DNA of 64,000 nt. Source: Megamerina dolium. Its lineage: Eukaryota; Arthropoda; Insecta; Diptera; Megamerinidae. Where the stretch lies: contig OY978527.1 in the NCBI GenBank assembly GCA_963854835.1, positions 24,146,557 through 24,210,556 on the forward strand. The letters are read 5' to 3'. Under the pieces are notes generated by a model. The model was given only the letters and a program-made list of their open reading frames with translations, made no database searches and was not told the origin of the DNA. Within the stretch, counting starts at the first letter, position 1. The number at the start of each line of letters is the position of its first letter. Below, one piece after another: positions 36,543 through 51,500 of the stretch. The translations under genes and the position numbers were made by a program.

Positions 36543-39500
36543 TCAATGAAATCAATTCATTTTGAATTTACTTGTTTGAGCCCCTTCAATACAATTTATT
36601 TTGTAAGCAATCTGCTTTTTTCACGATTTTTAATGAAAATAAAGGATTTTGAATTTGTCTTTTTCAAAAATTTCATAAAAATTTGGTTTAGTCACAATTT
36701 GTAAATTTTACGATTTTCAATGAAATCAATTAATTTTGAATTTACTTGTTTGAGCCCCTTTAATACAACTTATTTTGTAAGCAATCTGCTTTTTTCACGA
36801 TTTTTAGTGAAAATAATGGATTTTGAATTTGTCTTTTTCAGCAATTTCAAAATAATTTGGCTTAGCTACAATTTGTAAATTTCACGATTTTCAATGAAAT
36901 CAATTCATTTTGAATTTACTTATTTGAGCCCCTTCAATACAATTTATTTTGTAAGTAATATTCTTTTTTCACGATTTTTAGTGAATATAATGGATTTTGA
37001 ATTTGTCTTTTTCAGCAATTTCATAAAAATTTGGTTTAGCCACAATATGTATTTTTCACGTTTTTCAATGAAATCAATTCATTTTGAATTTACTTGTTTG
37101 AGCCCCTTCAATACAATTTATTTTGTAAGCAATCTGCTTTTTTCACGATTTTTAGTGAAAATAATGGATTTTGAATTTGTCTCTTTCAGCAATTTCAAAA
37201 TAATTTGGTTTAGCCACAATTTGTAAATTTCACGATTTTCAATGAAATCAATTCATTTTGAATTTACTTGTTTGAGCCCCTTCAATACAATTTATTTTGT
37301 AAGCAATCTGCTTTTATCACGATTTTTAGTGAAAATAATGGATTTTGAATTTGTCTTTTTCAAAAATTTCATAAAAATTTGGTTTAGCCACAATTTGTAT
37401 TTTTCACGTTTTTCATTGAAATCAATTCATTTTGAATTTACTTGTTTGAGCCTCTTCAATACAATTTATTTTCTAACAATCTGTTTTTTTCACTATTTTT
37501 AGTGAAAATAATGGATTTTGAATTTGCTTTTTTCAGAAATTTGTAAATTTCACGATTTTCAATGAAATCAATTCATTTTGAATTTACTTGTTTGAGCCCC
37601 TTCAATAGAATTTATTTTGTAAGCAATCGGCTTTTTTCACGATTTTTAGTGAAAATAATGGATTTTGAATTTGTCTTTTTCAGCAATTTCAAAAAAATTT
37701 TGTTTAGCCACAATTTGTAAATTTCACGATTTTCAATGAAATCAATTAATTTTGAATTTACTTGTTTGAGCCCCTTTAATACAACTTATTTTGTAAGCAA
37801 TCTGCTTTTTTCACGGTTTTTAGTGAAAATAATGGATTTTGAATTTGTCTTTTTCAGCAATTTCAAAAAAATTTTGTTTAGCCACAATTTGTAAATTTCA
37901 CGATTTTCAATGAAATCAATTCATTTTGAATTTACTTGTTTGAGCCCCTTCAATATAATTTATTTTGTAAGCAGTCTGCTTTTTTCACGGTTTTTAGTGA
38001 AAATAATGGATTTTGAATTTGTCTTTTTCAGCAATTTCAAAAAAATTTTGTTTAGCCACAATTTGTAAATTTCACGATTTTCAATGAAATCAATTCATTT
38101 TGAATTTACTTGTTTGAGCCCCTTCAATACAATTTATTTTGTAAGCAATCTGCTTTTTTCACGATTTTTAGTGAAAATAATGGATTTTGAATTTGTCTTT
38201 TTCAGCAATTTCAAAACAATTTTGTTTAGCCACAATTTGTAAATTTCACGATTTTCAATGAAATCAATTCATTTTGAATTTACTTGTTTGAGCCCCTTCA
38301 ATACAATTTATTTTGTAAGCAATCTGCTTTTTTCACCATTTTTAATGAAAATAATGGATTTTGAATTTGTCTTTTTCAGCAATTTCAAAACAATTTTGTT
38401 TAGCCACAATTTGTAAATTTCACGATTTTCAATGAAATCAATTCATTTTGAATTTACTTGTTTGAGCCCCTTCAATATAATTTATTTTGTAAGCAGTCTG
38501 CTTTTTTCACGGTTTTTAGTGAAAATAATGGATTTTGAATTTGTCTTTTTCAGCAATTTCAAAAAAATTTTGTTTAGCCACAATTTGTAAATTTCACGAT
38601 TTTCAATGAAATCAATTCATTTTAAATTTACTTGTTTGAGCCCCTTCAATACAATTTATTTTGTAAGCAGTCTGCTTTTTTCACGGTTTTTAGTGAAAAT
38701 AATGGATTTTGAATTTGTCTTTTTCAGCATTTTCAAAATAATTTGGTTTAGCCACAATTTGTAAATTTCACGTTTTTCAATGAAATCAATTCATTTTGAA
38801 TTTACTTGTTTGAGGCCCTTCAATACAATTTATTTTGTAAGCAGTCTGCTTTTTTCACGGTTTTTAGTGAAAATAATGGATTTTGAATTTGTCTTTTTCA
38901 GCATTTTCAAAATAATTTGGTTTAGCCACAATTTGTAAATTTCACGATTTTCAATGAAATCAATTCATTTTGAATTTACTTGTTTGAGCCCCTTCAATAC
39001 AATTTATTTTGTAAGCAATCTGTTTTTTCACGATTTTTAGTGAAAATAATGGATTTTGAATTTGTCTTTTACAGCAATTTCATAAAAATTTTGTTTAGTC
39101 ACAATTTGTAAATTTTACGATTTTCAATGAAATTAATTCATTTTGAATTTACTTGTTTGAGCCCCTTCAATACAATTTATTTTGTAAGCAATCTGCTTTT
39201 TTCACGATTTTTAGTGAAAATAATGGATTTTGAATTTGTCTTTTTCAAAAATTTCATAAAAATTTGGTTTAGCCACAATTTGTATTTTTCACGTTTTTCA
39301 ATGAAATCAATTCATTTGAATTTACTGATTTGAGCCCCTTCAATACAATTTATTTTGTAAGCAATATGCTTTTTTCATGATTTTTAGTGAAAATAATGGA
39401 TTTTGAATTTGTCTTTTTCAGCAATTTCATAAAAATTTGGTTTAGTCACAATTTGTAAATTTTACGATTTTCAATGAAATCAATTCATTTTGAATTTACT

Positions 39501-40296
39501 TGTTTGAGCCCCTTCAATAGAATTTATTTTGTAAGCAATCGGCTTTTTTCACGATTTTTAGTGAAAATAATGGATTTTGAATTTGTCTTTTTTAGCAATT
39601 TCAAAAAAATTTTTTTTAGCCACAATTTGTAAATTTCACGATTTTCATTGAAATCAATTCATTTTGAATTTACTTGTTTGAGCCCCTTCAATACGATTTA
39701 TTTTGTAAGCAATATGCTTTTTTCATGATTTTTAGTGAAAATAATGGATTTTGAATTTGTCTTTTTCAGCAATTTCATAAAAATTTGGTTTAGTCACAAT
39801 TTGTAAATTTTACGATTTTCAATGAAATCAATTCATTTTGAATTTACTTGTTTGAGCCCCTTCAATACAATTTATTTTGTAAGCAATCTGCTTTTTTCAC
39901 GATTTTTAGTGAAAATAATGGATTTTGAATTTGTCTTTTTCAGCAATTTCAAAAAAATTTGGTTTAGCCAAAATTTGTAAATTTTACGATTTTCAATGAA
40001 ATCAATTCATTTTGAATTTACTTGTTTGAGCCCCTTCAATACAATTTATTTTGTAAGCAATCTGCTTTTTTCACGATTTTTAGTGAAAATAATGGATTTT
40101 GAATTTGTCTTTTTCAGCAATTTCAAAATAATTTGGTTTAGCTACAATTTGTAAATTTCACGATTTTCAATGAAATCAATTAATTTTGAATTTACTTGTT
40201 TGAGCCCCTTTAATACAACTTATTTTGTAAGCAATCTGCTTTTTTCACGATTTTTAGTGAAAATAATGGATTTTGAATTTGTCTTTTTCAGCAATT
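36543..40296. repeat. 4,146-bp tandem unit, copy 2
   Basis: Second copy of the unit at 32,397. Both contain a run of monomers with GTAAGCAGTCTGC and TTTTTCACGG, which are rare elsewhere, plus CAAAACAATTTTG variants. The ACAATTTG at 36,866 contrasts with AAAATTTG at 32,720, one of few differences seen. Confidence 0.88.
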
Positions 40297-43200
40297 TCAA
40301 AATAATTTGGTTTAGCTACAATTTGTAAATTTCACGATTTTCAATGAAATCAATTAATTTTGAATTTACTTGTTTGAGCCCCTTCAATACAATTTATTTT
40401 GTAAGTAATCTGCTTTTTTCACGATTTTTAGTGAAAATAATGGATTTTGAATTTGTCTTTTTCAGCAATTTCATAAAAATTTGGTTTAGCCACAATATGT
40501 ATTTTTCACGTTTTTCAATGAAATCAATTCATTTTGAATTTACTTGTTTGAGCCCCTTCAATACAATTTATTTTGTAAGTAATCTGCTTTTTTCACGATT
40601 TTTAGTGAAAATAATGGATTTTGAATTTGTCTTTTTCAGCAATTTCATAAAAATTTGATTTAGCCACAATATGTATTTTTCACGTTTTTCAATGAAATCA
40701 ATTCATTTTGAATTTACTTGTTTGAGCCCCTTCAATACAATTTATTTTGTAAGTAATATTCTTTTTTCACGATTTTTAGTGAATATAATGGATTTTGAAT
40801 TTGCTTTTTTCAGCAATTTGTAAATTTCACGATTTTCAATGAAATCAATTCATTTTGAATTTACTTGTTTGAGCCCCTTTAATACAATTTATTTTGTAAG
40901 CAATCTGCTTTTTTCACGATTTTTAGTGAAAATAATGGATTTTGAATTTGCTTTTTTGTTTGAGCCCCTTCAATACAATTTATTTTGTAAGCAATCTGCT
41001 TTTTTCACGATTTTTAATGAAAATAATGGATTTTGAATTTGTCTTTTTCAGCAATTTCAAAAAAATTTTGTTTAGCCAAAATTTGTTAATTTTACGCTTT
41101 TTAATGAAATCAATTCATTTTGAATTTACTTGTTTGAGCCCCTTCAATACAATTTATTTTGTAAGTAATCTGCTTTTTTCACGATTTTTAGTGAAAATAA
41201 TGGATTTTGAATTTGTCTTTTTCAGCAATTTCATAAATATTTGGTTTAGCCACAATATGTATTTTTCACGTTTTTCAATGAAATCAATTCATTTTGAATT
41301 TACTTGTTTGAGCCCCTTCAATACAATTTATTTTGTAAGCAATCTGCTTTTTTCACGATTTTTAATGAAAATAATGGATTTTGAATTTGTCTTTTTCAGC
41401 AATTTCAAAAAAATTTTGTTTAGCCAAAATTTGTTAATTTTACGCTTTTTAATGAAATCAATTCATTTTGAATTTACTTGTTTGAGCCCCTTCAATACAA
41501 TTTATTTTGTAAGCAATCTGCTTTTTTCACGATTTTTAGTTAAAGTAATGGATTTTGAATTTGCTTTTTTCAACCTTCTCAAAAAAATTTGTTTTGACCA
41601 CAATTTGTATTTTTCACGTTTTTCAATGAAATCAATTCGTTTTGAATTTACTTGTTTGAGCCCCTTCAATACAATTTATTTTCTAACAATCTGTTTTTTT
41701 CACTATTTTTAGTGAAAATAATGGATTTTGAATTTGCTTTTTTCAGCAATTTGTAAATTTCACGATTTTCAATGAAATCAATTCATTTTGAATTTACTTG
41801 TTTGAGCCCCTTCAATACAATTTATTTTGTAAGCAATCTGATTTTTTTACGATTTTTAGTGAAAAAAATAAATTTTGAATTTGTCTTTTTCATCAATTTC
41901 AAAATAATTTGGTTTAGCCACAATTTGTAGTTTTCACGATTTTCAATGAAATCAATTCATTTTGAATTTACTTGTTTGAGCCCCTTTAATACAATTTATT
42001 TTGTAAGCAATCTGCTTTTTTCACGATTTTTAGTGAAAATAATGGATTTTGAATTTGCTTTTTTCAGCAATTTCAAAAAAATTTGGTTCAGCTACAATTT
42101 GTAAATTTTACGATTTTCAATGAAATCAATTCATTTTGAATTTACTTGTTTGAGCCCCTTCAATACAATTTATTTTGTAAGTAATCTGCTTTTTTCACGA
42201 TTTTTAGTGAAAATAATGGATTTTGAATTTGTCTTTTTCAGCAATTTCATAAAAATTTGGTTTAGCCACAATATGTATTTTTCACGTTTTTCAATGAAAT
42301 CAATTCATTTTGAATTTACTTGTTTGAGCCCCTTCAATACAATTTATTTTGTAAGCAATCTGCTTTTTTCACGATTTTTAATGAAAATAATGGATTTTGA
42401 ATTTGTCTTTTTCAGCAATTTCAAAAAAATTTTGTTTAGCCAAAATTTGTTAATTTTACGCTTTTTAATGAAATCAATTCATTTTGAATTTACTTGTTTG
42501 AGCCCCTTCAATACAATTTATTTTGTAAGCAATCTGCTTTTTTCACGATTTTTAGTTAAAGTAATGGATTTTGAATTTGCTTTTTTCAACCTTCTCAAAA
42601 AAATTTGTTTTGACCACAATTTGTATTTTTCACGTTTTTCAATGAAATCAATTCATTTTTAATTTACTTGTTTGAGCACCTTCAATACAATTTATTTTCT
42701 AACAATCTGTTTTTTTCACTATTTTTAGTGAAAATAATGGATTTTGAATTTGCTTTTTTCAGCAATTTGTAAATTTCACGATTTTCAATGAAATCAATTC
42801 ATTTTGAATTTACTTGTTTGAGCCCCTTCAATACAATTTATTTTGTAAGCAATCTGCTTTTTTCACGATTTTTAATGAAAATAATGGATTTTGAATTTGT
42901 CTTTTTCAGCAATTTCAAAAAAATTTGGTTTAGCCAAAATTTGTAAATTTTACGATTTTCAATGAAATCAATTCATTTTGAATTTACTTGTTTGAGCCCC
43001 TTCAATACAACTTATTTTGTAAGCAATCTGCTTTTTTCATGATTTTTAATGAAAATAATGGTTTTTGAATTTGTCTTTTTCAGCAATTTCAAAAAAATTT
43101 GGTTTAGCCAAAATTTGTAAATTTTACGATTTTCAATGAAATCAATTCATTTTGAATTTACTTGTTTGAGCCCCTTTAATACAATTTATTTTGTAAGCAA

Positions 43201-46200
43201 TCTGCTTTTTTCACGATTTTTAGTGAAAATAATGGATTTTGAATTTGTCTTTTTCAGCAATTTCAAAAAAATTTGGTTTAGCCAAAATTTGTAAATTTTA
43301 CGATTTTCAATGAAATCAATTCATTTTGAATTTACTTGTTTGAGCCCCTTCAATACAATTTATTTTGTAAGTAATATTCTTTTTTCACGATTTTTAGTGA
43401 ATATAATGGATTTTGAATTTGTCTTTTTCAGCAATTTCATAAAAATTTGGTTTAGCCACAATATGTATTTTTCACGTTTTTCAATGAAATCAATTCATTT
43501 TGAATTTACTTGTTTGAGCCCCTTCAATACAATTTATTTTGTAAGCAATCTGCTTTTTTCACGATTTTTAATGAAAATAATGGATTTTGAATTTGTCTTT
43601 TTCAGCAATTTCAAAAAAATTTTGTTTAGCCAAAATTTGTTAATTTTACGCTTTTTAATGAAATCAATTCATTTTGAATTTACTTGTTTGAGCCCCTTCA
43701 ATACAATTTATTTTGTAAGCAATCTGCTTTTTTCACGATTTTTAGTTAAAGTAATGGATTTTGAATTTGCTTTTTTCAACCTTCTCAAAAAAATTTGTTT
43801 TGACCACAATTTGTATTTTTCACGTTTTTCAATGAAATCAATTCATTTTGAATTTACTTGTTTGAGCACATTCAATACAATTTATTTTCTAACAATCTGT
43901 TTTTTTCACTATTTTTAGTGAAAATAATGGATTTTGAATTTGCTTTTTTCAGCAATTTGTAAATTTCACGATTTTCAATGAAATCAATTCATTTTGAATT
44001 TACTTGTTTGAGCCCCTTCAATACAATTTATTTTGTAAGCAATCTGCTTTTTTCACGATTTTTAATGAAAATAATGGATTTTGAATTTGTCTTTTTCAGC
44101 AATTTCAAAAAAATTTGGTTTAGCCAAAATTTGTAAATTTTACGATTTTCAATGAAATCAATTCATTTTGAATTTACTTGTTTGAGCCCCTTCAATACAA
44201 CTTATTTTGTAAGCAATCTGCTTTTTTCATGATTTTTAATGAAAATAATGGATTTTGAATTTGTCTTTTTCAGCAATTTCAAAAAAATTTGGTTTAGCCA
44301 AAATTTGTAAATTTTACGATTTTCAATGAAATCAATTCATTTTGAATTTACTTGTTTGAGCCCCTTTAATACAATTTATTTTGTAAGCAATCTGCTTTTT
44401 TCACGATTTTTAGTGAAAATAATGGATTTTGAATTTGTCTTTTTCAGCAATTTCAAAAAAATTTGGTTTAGCCAAAATTTGTAAATTTTACGATTTTCAA
44501 TGAAATCAATTCATTTTGAATTTACTTGTTTGAGCCCCTTCAATACAATTTATTTTGTAAGTAATCTGCTTTTTTCACGATTTTTAGTGAAAATAATGGA
44601 TTTTGAATTTGTCTTTTTCAGCAATTTCATAAAAATTTGATTTAGCCACAATATGTATTTTTCACGTTTTTCAATGAAATCAATTCATTTTGAATTTACT
44701 TGTTTGAGCCCCTTCAATACAATTTATTTTGTAAGTAATATTCTTTTTTCACGATTTTTAGTGAAAATAATGGATTTTGAATTTGTCTTTTTCAGCAATT
44801 TCATAAATATTTGGTTTAGCCACAATATGTATTTTTCACGTTTTTCAATGAAATCAATTCATTTTGAATTTACTTGTTTGAGCCCCTTCAATACAATTTA
44901 TTTTGTAAGCAATCTGCTTTTTTCACGATTTTTAATGAAAATAATGGATTTTGAATTTGTCTTTTTCAGCAATTTCAAAAAAATTTTGTTTAGCCAAAAT
45001 TTGTTAATTTTACGCTTTTTAATGAAATCAATTCATTTTGAATTTACTTGTTTGAGCCCCTTCAATACAATTTATTTTGTAAGCAATCTGCTTTTTTCAC
45101 GATTTTTAGTTAAAGTAATGGATTTTGAATTTGCTTTTTTCAACCTTCTCAAAAAAATTTGTTTTGACCACAATTTGTATTTTTCACGTTTTTCAATGAA
45201 ATCAATTCGTTTTGAATTTACTTGTTTGAGCCCCTTCAATACAATTTATTTTCTAACAATCTGTTTTTTTCACTATTTTTAGTGAAAATAATGGATTTTG
45301 AATTTGCTTTTTTCAGCAATTTGTAAATTTCACGATTTTCAATGAAATCAATTCATTTTGAATTTGTCTTTTTCATCAATTTCAAAATAATTTGGTTTAG
45401 CCACAATTTGTAGTTTTCACGATTTTCAATGAAATCAATTCATTTTGAATTTACTTGTTTGAGCCCCTTTAATACAATTTATTTTGTAAGCAATCTGCTT
45501 TTTTCACGATTTTTAGTGAAAATAATGGATTTTGAATTTATTTGAGCCCCTTCAATACAATTTATTTTGTAAGCAATCTGATTTTTTTACGATTTTTAGT
45601 GAAAAAAATGGATTTTGAATTTGTCTTTTTCAGCAATTTCAAAATAATTTGGTTTAGCCACAATTTGTAGTTTTCACGATTTTCAATGAAATCAATTCAT
45701 TTTGAATTTACTTGTTTGAGCCCCTTTAATACAATTTATTTTGTAAGCAATCTGCTTTTTTCACGATTTTTAATGAAAATAAAGGATTTTGAATTTGTCT
45801 TTTTCAAAAATTTCATAAAAATTTGGTTTAGTCACAATTTGTAAATTTCACGATTTTCAATGAAATCAATTCATTTTGAATTTACTTGTTTGAGCCCCTT
45901 CAATACAATTTATTTTGTAAGCAATCTGCTTTTTTCACGATTTTTAATGAAAATAATGGATTTTGAATTTGTCTTTTTCAGCAATTTCAAAAAAATTTGG
46001 TTTAGCCAAAATTTGTAAATTTTACGATTTTCAATGAAATCAATTCATTTTGAATTTACTTGTTTGAGCCCCTTCAATACAACTTATTTTGTAAGCAATC
46101 TGCTTTTTTCATGATTTTTAATGAAAATAATGGATTTTGAATTTGTCTTTTTCAGCAATTTCAAAAAAATTTTGTTTAGCCACAATTTGTAAATTTCACG

Positions 46201-46400
46201 ATTTTCAATGAAATCAATTCATTTTGAATTTACTTGTTTGAGCCCCTTCAATACAATTTATTTTCTAACAATCTGTTTTTTTTCACTATTTTTAGTGAAA
46301 ATAATGGATTTTGAATTTGCTTTTTTCAGCAATTTGTAAATTTCACGATTTTCAATGAAATCAATTCATTTTGAATTTACTTGTTTGAGCCCCTTCAATA
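40095..46400. repeat. Block D, copy 1
   Basis: This block matches 49,821-56,126 at a constant offset of 9,726. Shared private variants include ATTCATTTTTAATTTAC (near 42,655 and 52,381), AATGGTTTTTGAATTTG (near 43,060 and 52,786) and the orphan half-unit at 45,342. It begins with block B-type monomers, then the start of block A, showing that two older blocks were fused and then amplified together. Confidence 0.87.
45342..45428. repeat. Orphan 87-bp half-unit
   Basis: Here successive ATGAAATC starts are exactly 87 bp apart. The copy begins as half A, switches at TTTTGAATTT to half B sequence (GTCTTTTTCATC) and then runs into the next monomer. It is a hybrid half-unit produced by exchange between the two boxes 87 bp apart. 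Identical orphans lie at 55,068-55,154 and 63,139-63,225. Confidence 0.93.
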
Positions 46401-48579
46401 GAATTTATTTTGTAAGCAATCGGCTTTTTTCACGATTTTTAGTGAAAATAATGGATTTTGAATTTGTCTTTTTCAGCAATTTCAAAAAAATTTTGTTTAG
46501 CCACAATTTGTAAATTTCACGATTTTCAATGAAATCAATTCATTTTGAATTTACTTGTTTGAGCCCCTTCAATACAATTTATTTTGTAAGCAATCTGCTT
46601 TTTTCACGATTTTTAGTGAAAATAATGGATTTTGAATTTGTCTCTTTCAGCAATTTCAAAATAATTTGGTTTAGCCACAATTTGTAAATTTCACGATTTT
46701 CAATGAAATCAATTCATTTTGAATTTACTTGTTTGAGCCCCTTCAATACAATTTATTTTGTAAGCAATCTGCTTTTATCACGATTTTTAGTGAAAATAAT
46801 GGATTTTGAATTTGTCTTTTTCAGCAATTTCATAAAAATTTGGTTTAGCCACAATTTGTATTTTTCACGTTTTTCATTGAAATCAATTCATTTTGAATTT
46901 ACTTGTTTGAGCCTCTTCAATACAATTTATTTTGTAAGCAATCTGCTTTTTTCACGATTTTTAGTGAAAATAATGGATTTTGAATTTGTCTTTTTCAGCA
47001 ATTTCATAAAAATTTGGTTTAGCCACAATATGTATTTTTCACGTTTTTCAATGAAATCAATTCATTTTGAATTTACTTGTTTGAGCCCCTTCAATACAAT
47101 TTATTTTGTAAGCAATCTGCTTTTTTCATGATTTTTAATGAAAATAATGGATTTTGAATTTGTCTTTTTCAGCAATTTCAAAAAAATTTGGTTTAGCCAA
47201 AATTTGTAAATTTTACGATTTTCAATGAAATTAATTCATTTTGAATTTACTTGTTTGAGCCCCTTCAATACAATTTATTTTGTAAGCAATCTGCTTTTTT
47301 CACCATTTTTAATGAAAATAATATATTTTGAATTTGTCTTTTTCAGCAATTTCAAAATAATTTGGTTTAGCTACAATTTGTAAATTTCACGATTTTCAAT
47401 GAAATCAATTAATTTTGAATTTACTTGTTTGAGCCCCTTTAATACAACTTATTTTGTAAGCAATCTGCTTTTTTCACGATTTTTAGTGAAAATAATGGAT
47501 TTTGAATTTGTCTTTTTCAGCAATTTCAAAATAATTTGGTTTAGCTACAATTTGTAAATTTCACGATTTTCAATGAAATCAATTAATTTTGAATTTACTT
47601 GTTTGAGCCCCTTCAATACAATTTATTTTGTAAGTAATCTGCTTTTTTCACGATTTTTAGTGAAAATAATGGATTTTGAATTTGTCTTTTTCAGCAATTT
47701 CATAAAAATTTGGTTTAGCCACAATATGTATTTTTCACGTTTTTCAATGAAATCAATTCATTTTGAATTTACTTGTTTGAGCCCCTTCAATACAATTTAT
47801 TTTGTAAGTAATCTGCTTTTTTCACGATTTTTAGTGAAAATAATGGATTTTGAATTTGTCTTTTTCAGCAATTTCATAAAAATTTGATTTAGCCACAATA
47901 TGTATTTTTCACGTTTTTCAATGAAATCAATTCATTTTGAATTTACTTGTTTGAGCCCCTTCAATACAATTTATTTTGTAAGTAATATTCTTTTTTCACG
48001 ATTTTTAGTGAATATAATGGATTTTGAATTTGCTTTTTTCAGCAATTTGTAAATTTCACGATTTTCAATGAAATCAATTCATTTTGAATTTACTTGTTTG
48101 AGCCCCTTTAATACAATTTATTTTGTAAGCAATCTGCTTTTTTCACGATTTTTAGTGAAAATAATGGATTTTGAATTTGCTTTTTTGTTTGAGCCCCTTC
48201 AATACAATTTATTTTGTAAGCAATCTGCTTTTTTCACGATTTTTAATGAAAATAATGGATTTTGAATTTGTCTTTTTCAGCAATTTCAAAAAAATTTTGT
48301 TTAGCCAAAATTTGTTAATTTTACGCTTTTTAATGAAATCAATTCATTTTGAATTTACTTGTTTGAGCCCCTTCAATACAATTTATTTTGTAAGTAATCT
48401 GCTTTTTTCACGATTTTTAGTGAAAATAATGGATTTTGAATTTGTCTTTTTCAGCAATTTCATAAATATTTGGTTTAGCCACAATATGTATTTTTCACGT
48501 TTTTCAATGAAATCAATTCATTTTGAATTTACTTGTTTGAGCCCCTTCAATACAATTTATTTTGTAAGCAATCTGTTTT
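46401..48579. repeat. Composite satellite patch
   Basis: The first part (about 46,401-47,100) resembles 29,868-30,560, sharing CAATAGAATTT, GCAATCGGC and GCTTTTATCACG. From 47,573 it resembles block B again, including an 83-bp-deleted pair at 48,068. It ends where GTAAGCAATCTG is followed by a shortened T-run near 48,572, at the left edge of the 8,071-bp unit. There is no non-satellite sequence. Confidence 0.75.
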
Positions 48580-51500
48580 TCACGATTTTTAGTGAAAATA
48601 ATGGATTTTGAATTTGTCTTTTACAGCAATTTCATAAAAATTTTGTTTAGTCACAATTTGTAAATTTTACGATTTTCAATGAAATTAATTCATTTTGAAT
48701 TTACTTGTTTGAGCCCCTTCAATACAATTTATTTTGTAAGCAATCTGCTTTTTTCACGATTTTTAGTGAAAATAATGGATTTTGAATTTGTCTTTTTCAA
48801 AAATTTCATAAAAATTTGGTTTAGCCACAATTTGTATTTTTCACGTTTTTCAATGAAATCAATTCATTTGAATTTACTGATTTGAGCCCCTTCAATACAA
48901 TTTATTTTGTAAGCAATATGCTTTTTTCATGATTTTTAGTGAAAATAATGGATTTTGAATTTGTCTTTTTCAGCAATTTCATAAAAATTTAGTTTAGTCA
49001 CAATTTGTAAATTTTACGATTTTCAATGAAATCAATTCATTTTGAATTTACTTGTTTGAGCCCCTTCAATAGAATTTATTTTGTAAGCAATCGGCTTTTT
49101 TCACGATTTTTAGTGAAAATAATGGATTTTGAATTTGTCTTTTTTAGCAATTTCAAAAAAATTTTTTTTAGCCACAATTTGTATATTTCACGATTTTCAT
49201 TGAAATCAATTCATTTTGAATTTACTTGTTTGAGCCCCTTCAATACGATTTATTTTGTAAGCAATATGCTTTTTTCATGATTTTTAGTGAAAATAATGGA
49301 TTTTGAATTTGTCTTTTTCAGCAATTTCATAAAAATTTGGTTTAGTCACAATTTGTAAATTTTACGATTTTCAATGAAATCAATTCATTTTGAATTTACT
49401 TGTTTGAGCCCCTTCAATACAATTTATTTTGTAAGCAATCTGCTTTTTTCACGATTTTTAGTGAAAATAATGGATTTTGAATTTGTCTTTTTCAGCAATT
49501 TCAAAAAAATTTGGTTTAGCCAAAATTTGTAAATTTTACGATTTTCAATGAAATCAATTCATTTTGAATTTACTTGTTTGAGCCCCTTCAATACAATTTA
49601 TTTTGTAAGCAATCTGCTTTTTTCACGATTTTTAGTGAAAATAATGGATTTTGAATTTGTCTTTTTCAGCAATTTCAAAAAAATTTGGTTTAGCCAAAAT
49701 TTGTAAATTTTACGATTTTCAATGAAATTAATTCATTTTGAATTTACTTGTTTGAGCCCCTTCAATACAATTTATTTTGTAAGCAATCTGCTTTTTTCAC
49801 CATTTTTAATGAAAATAATATATTTTGAATTTGTCTTTTTCAGCAATTTCAAAATAATTTGGTTTAGCTACAATTTGTAAATTTCACGATTTTCAATGAA
49901 ATCAATTAATTTTGAATTTACTTGTTTGAGCCCCTTTAATACAACTTATTTTGTAAGCAATCTGCTTTTTTCACGATTTTTAGTGAAAATAATGGATTTT
50001 GAATTTGTCTTTTTCAGCAATTTCAAAATAATTTGGTTTAGCTACAATTTGTAAATTTCACGATTTTCAATGAAATCAATTAATTTTGAATTTACTTGTT
50101 TGAGCCCCTTCAATACAATTTATTTTGTAAGTAATCTGCTTTTTTCACGATTTTTAGTGAAAATAATGGATTTTGAATATGTCTTTTTCAGCAATTTCAT
50201 AAAAATTTGGTTTAGCCACAATATGTATTTTTCACGTTTTTCAATGAAATCAATTCATTTTGAATTTACTTGTTTGAGCCCCTTCAATACAATTTATTTT
50301 GTAAGTAATCTGCTTTTTTCACGATTTTTAGTGAAAATAATGGATTTTGAATTTGTCTTTTTCAGCAATTTCATAAAAATTTGATTTAGCCACAATATGT
50401 ATTTTTCACGTTTTTCAATGAAATCAATTCATTTTGAATTTACTTGTTTGAGCCCCTTCAATACAATTTATTTTGTAAGTAATATTCTTTTTTCACGATT
50501 TTTAGTGAATATAATGGATTTTGAATTTGCTTTTTTCAGCAATTTGTAAATTTCACGATTTTCAATGAAATCAATTCATTTTGAATTTACTTGTTTGAGC
50601 CCCTTTAATACAATTTATTTTGTAAGCAATCTGCTTTTTTCACGATTTTTAGTGAAAATAATGGATTTTGAATTTGCTTTTTTGTTTGAGCCCCTTCAAT
50701 ACAATTTATTTTGTAAGCAATCTGCTTTTTTCACGATTTTTAATGAAAATAATGGATTTTGAATTTGTCTTTTTCAGCAATTTCAAAAAAATTTTGTTTA
50801 GCCAAAATTTGTTAATTTTACGCTTTTTAATGAAATCAATTCATTTTGAATTTACTTGTTTGAGCCCCTTCAATACAATTTATTTTGTAAGTAATCTGCT
50901 TTTTTCACGATTTTTAGTGAAAATAATGGATTTTGAATTTGTCTTTTTCAGCAATTTCATAAATATTTGGTTTAGCCACAATATGTATTTTTCACGTTTT
51001 TCAATGAAATCAATTCATTTTGAATTTACTTGTTTGAGCCCCTTCAATACAATTTATTTTGTAAGCAATCTGCTTTTTTCACGATTTTTAATGAAAATAA
51101 TGGATTTTGAATTTGTCTTTTTCAGCAATTTCAAAAAAATTTTGTTTAGCCAAAATTTGTTAATTTTACGCTTTTTAATGAAATCAATTCATTTTGAATT
51201 TACTTGTTTGAGCCCCTTCAATACAATTTATTTTGTAAGCAATCTGCTTTTTTCACGATTTTTAGTTAAAGTAATGGATTTTGAATTTGCTTTTTTCAAC
51301 CTTCTCAAAAAAATTTGTTTTGACCACAATTTGTATTTTTCACGTTTTTCAATGAAATCAATTCGTTTTGAATTTACTTGTTTGAGCCCCTTCAATACAA
51401 TTTATTTTCTAACAATCTGTTTTTTTCACTATTTTTAGTGAAAATAATGGATTTTGAATTTGCTTTTTTCAGCAATTTGTAAATTTCACGATTTTCAATG

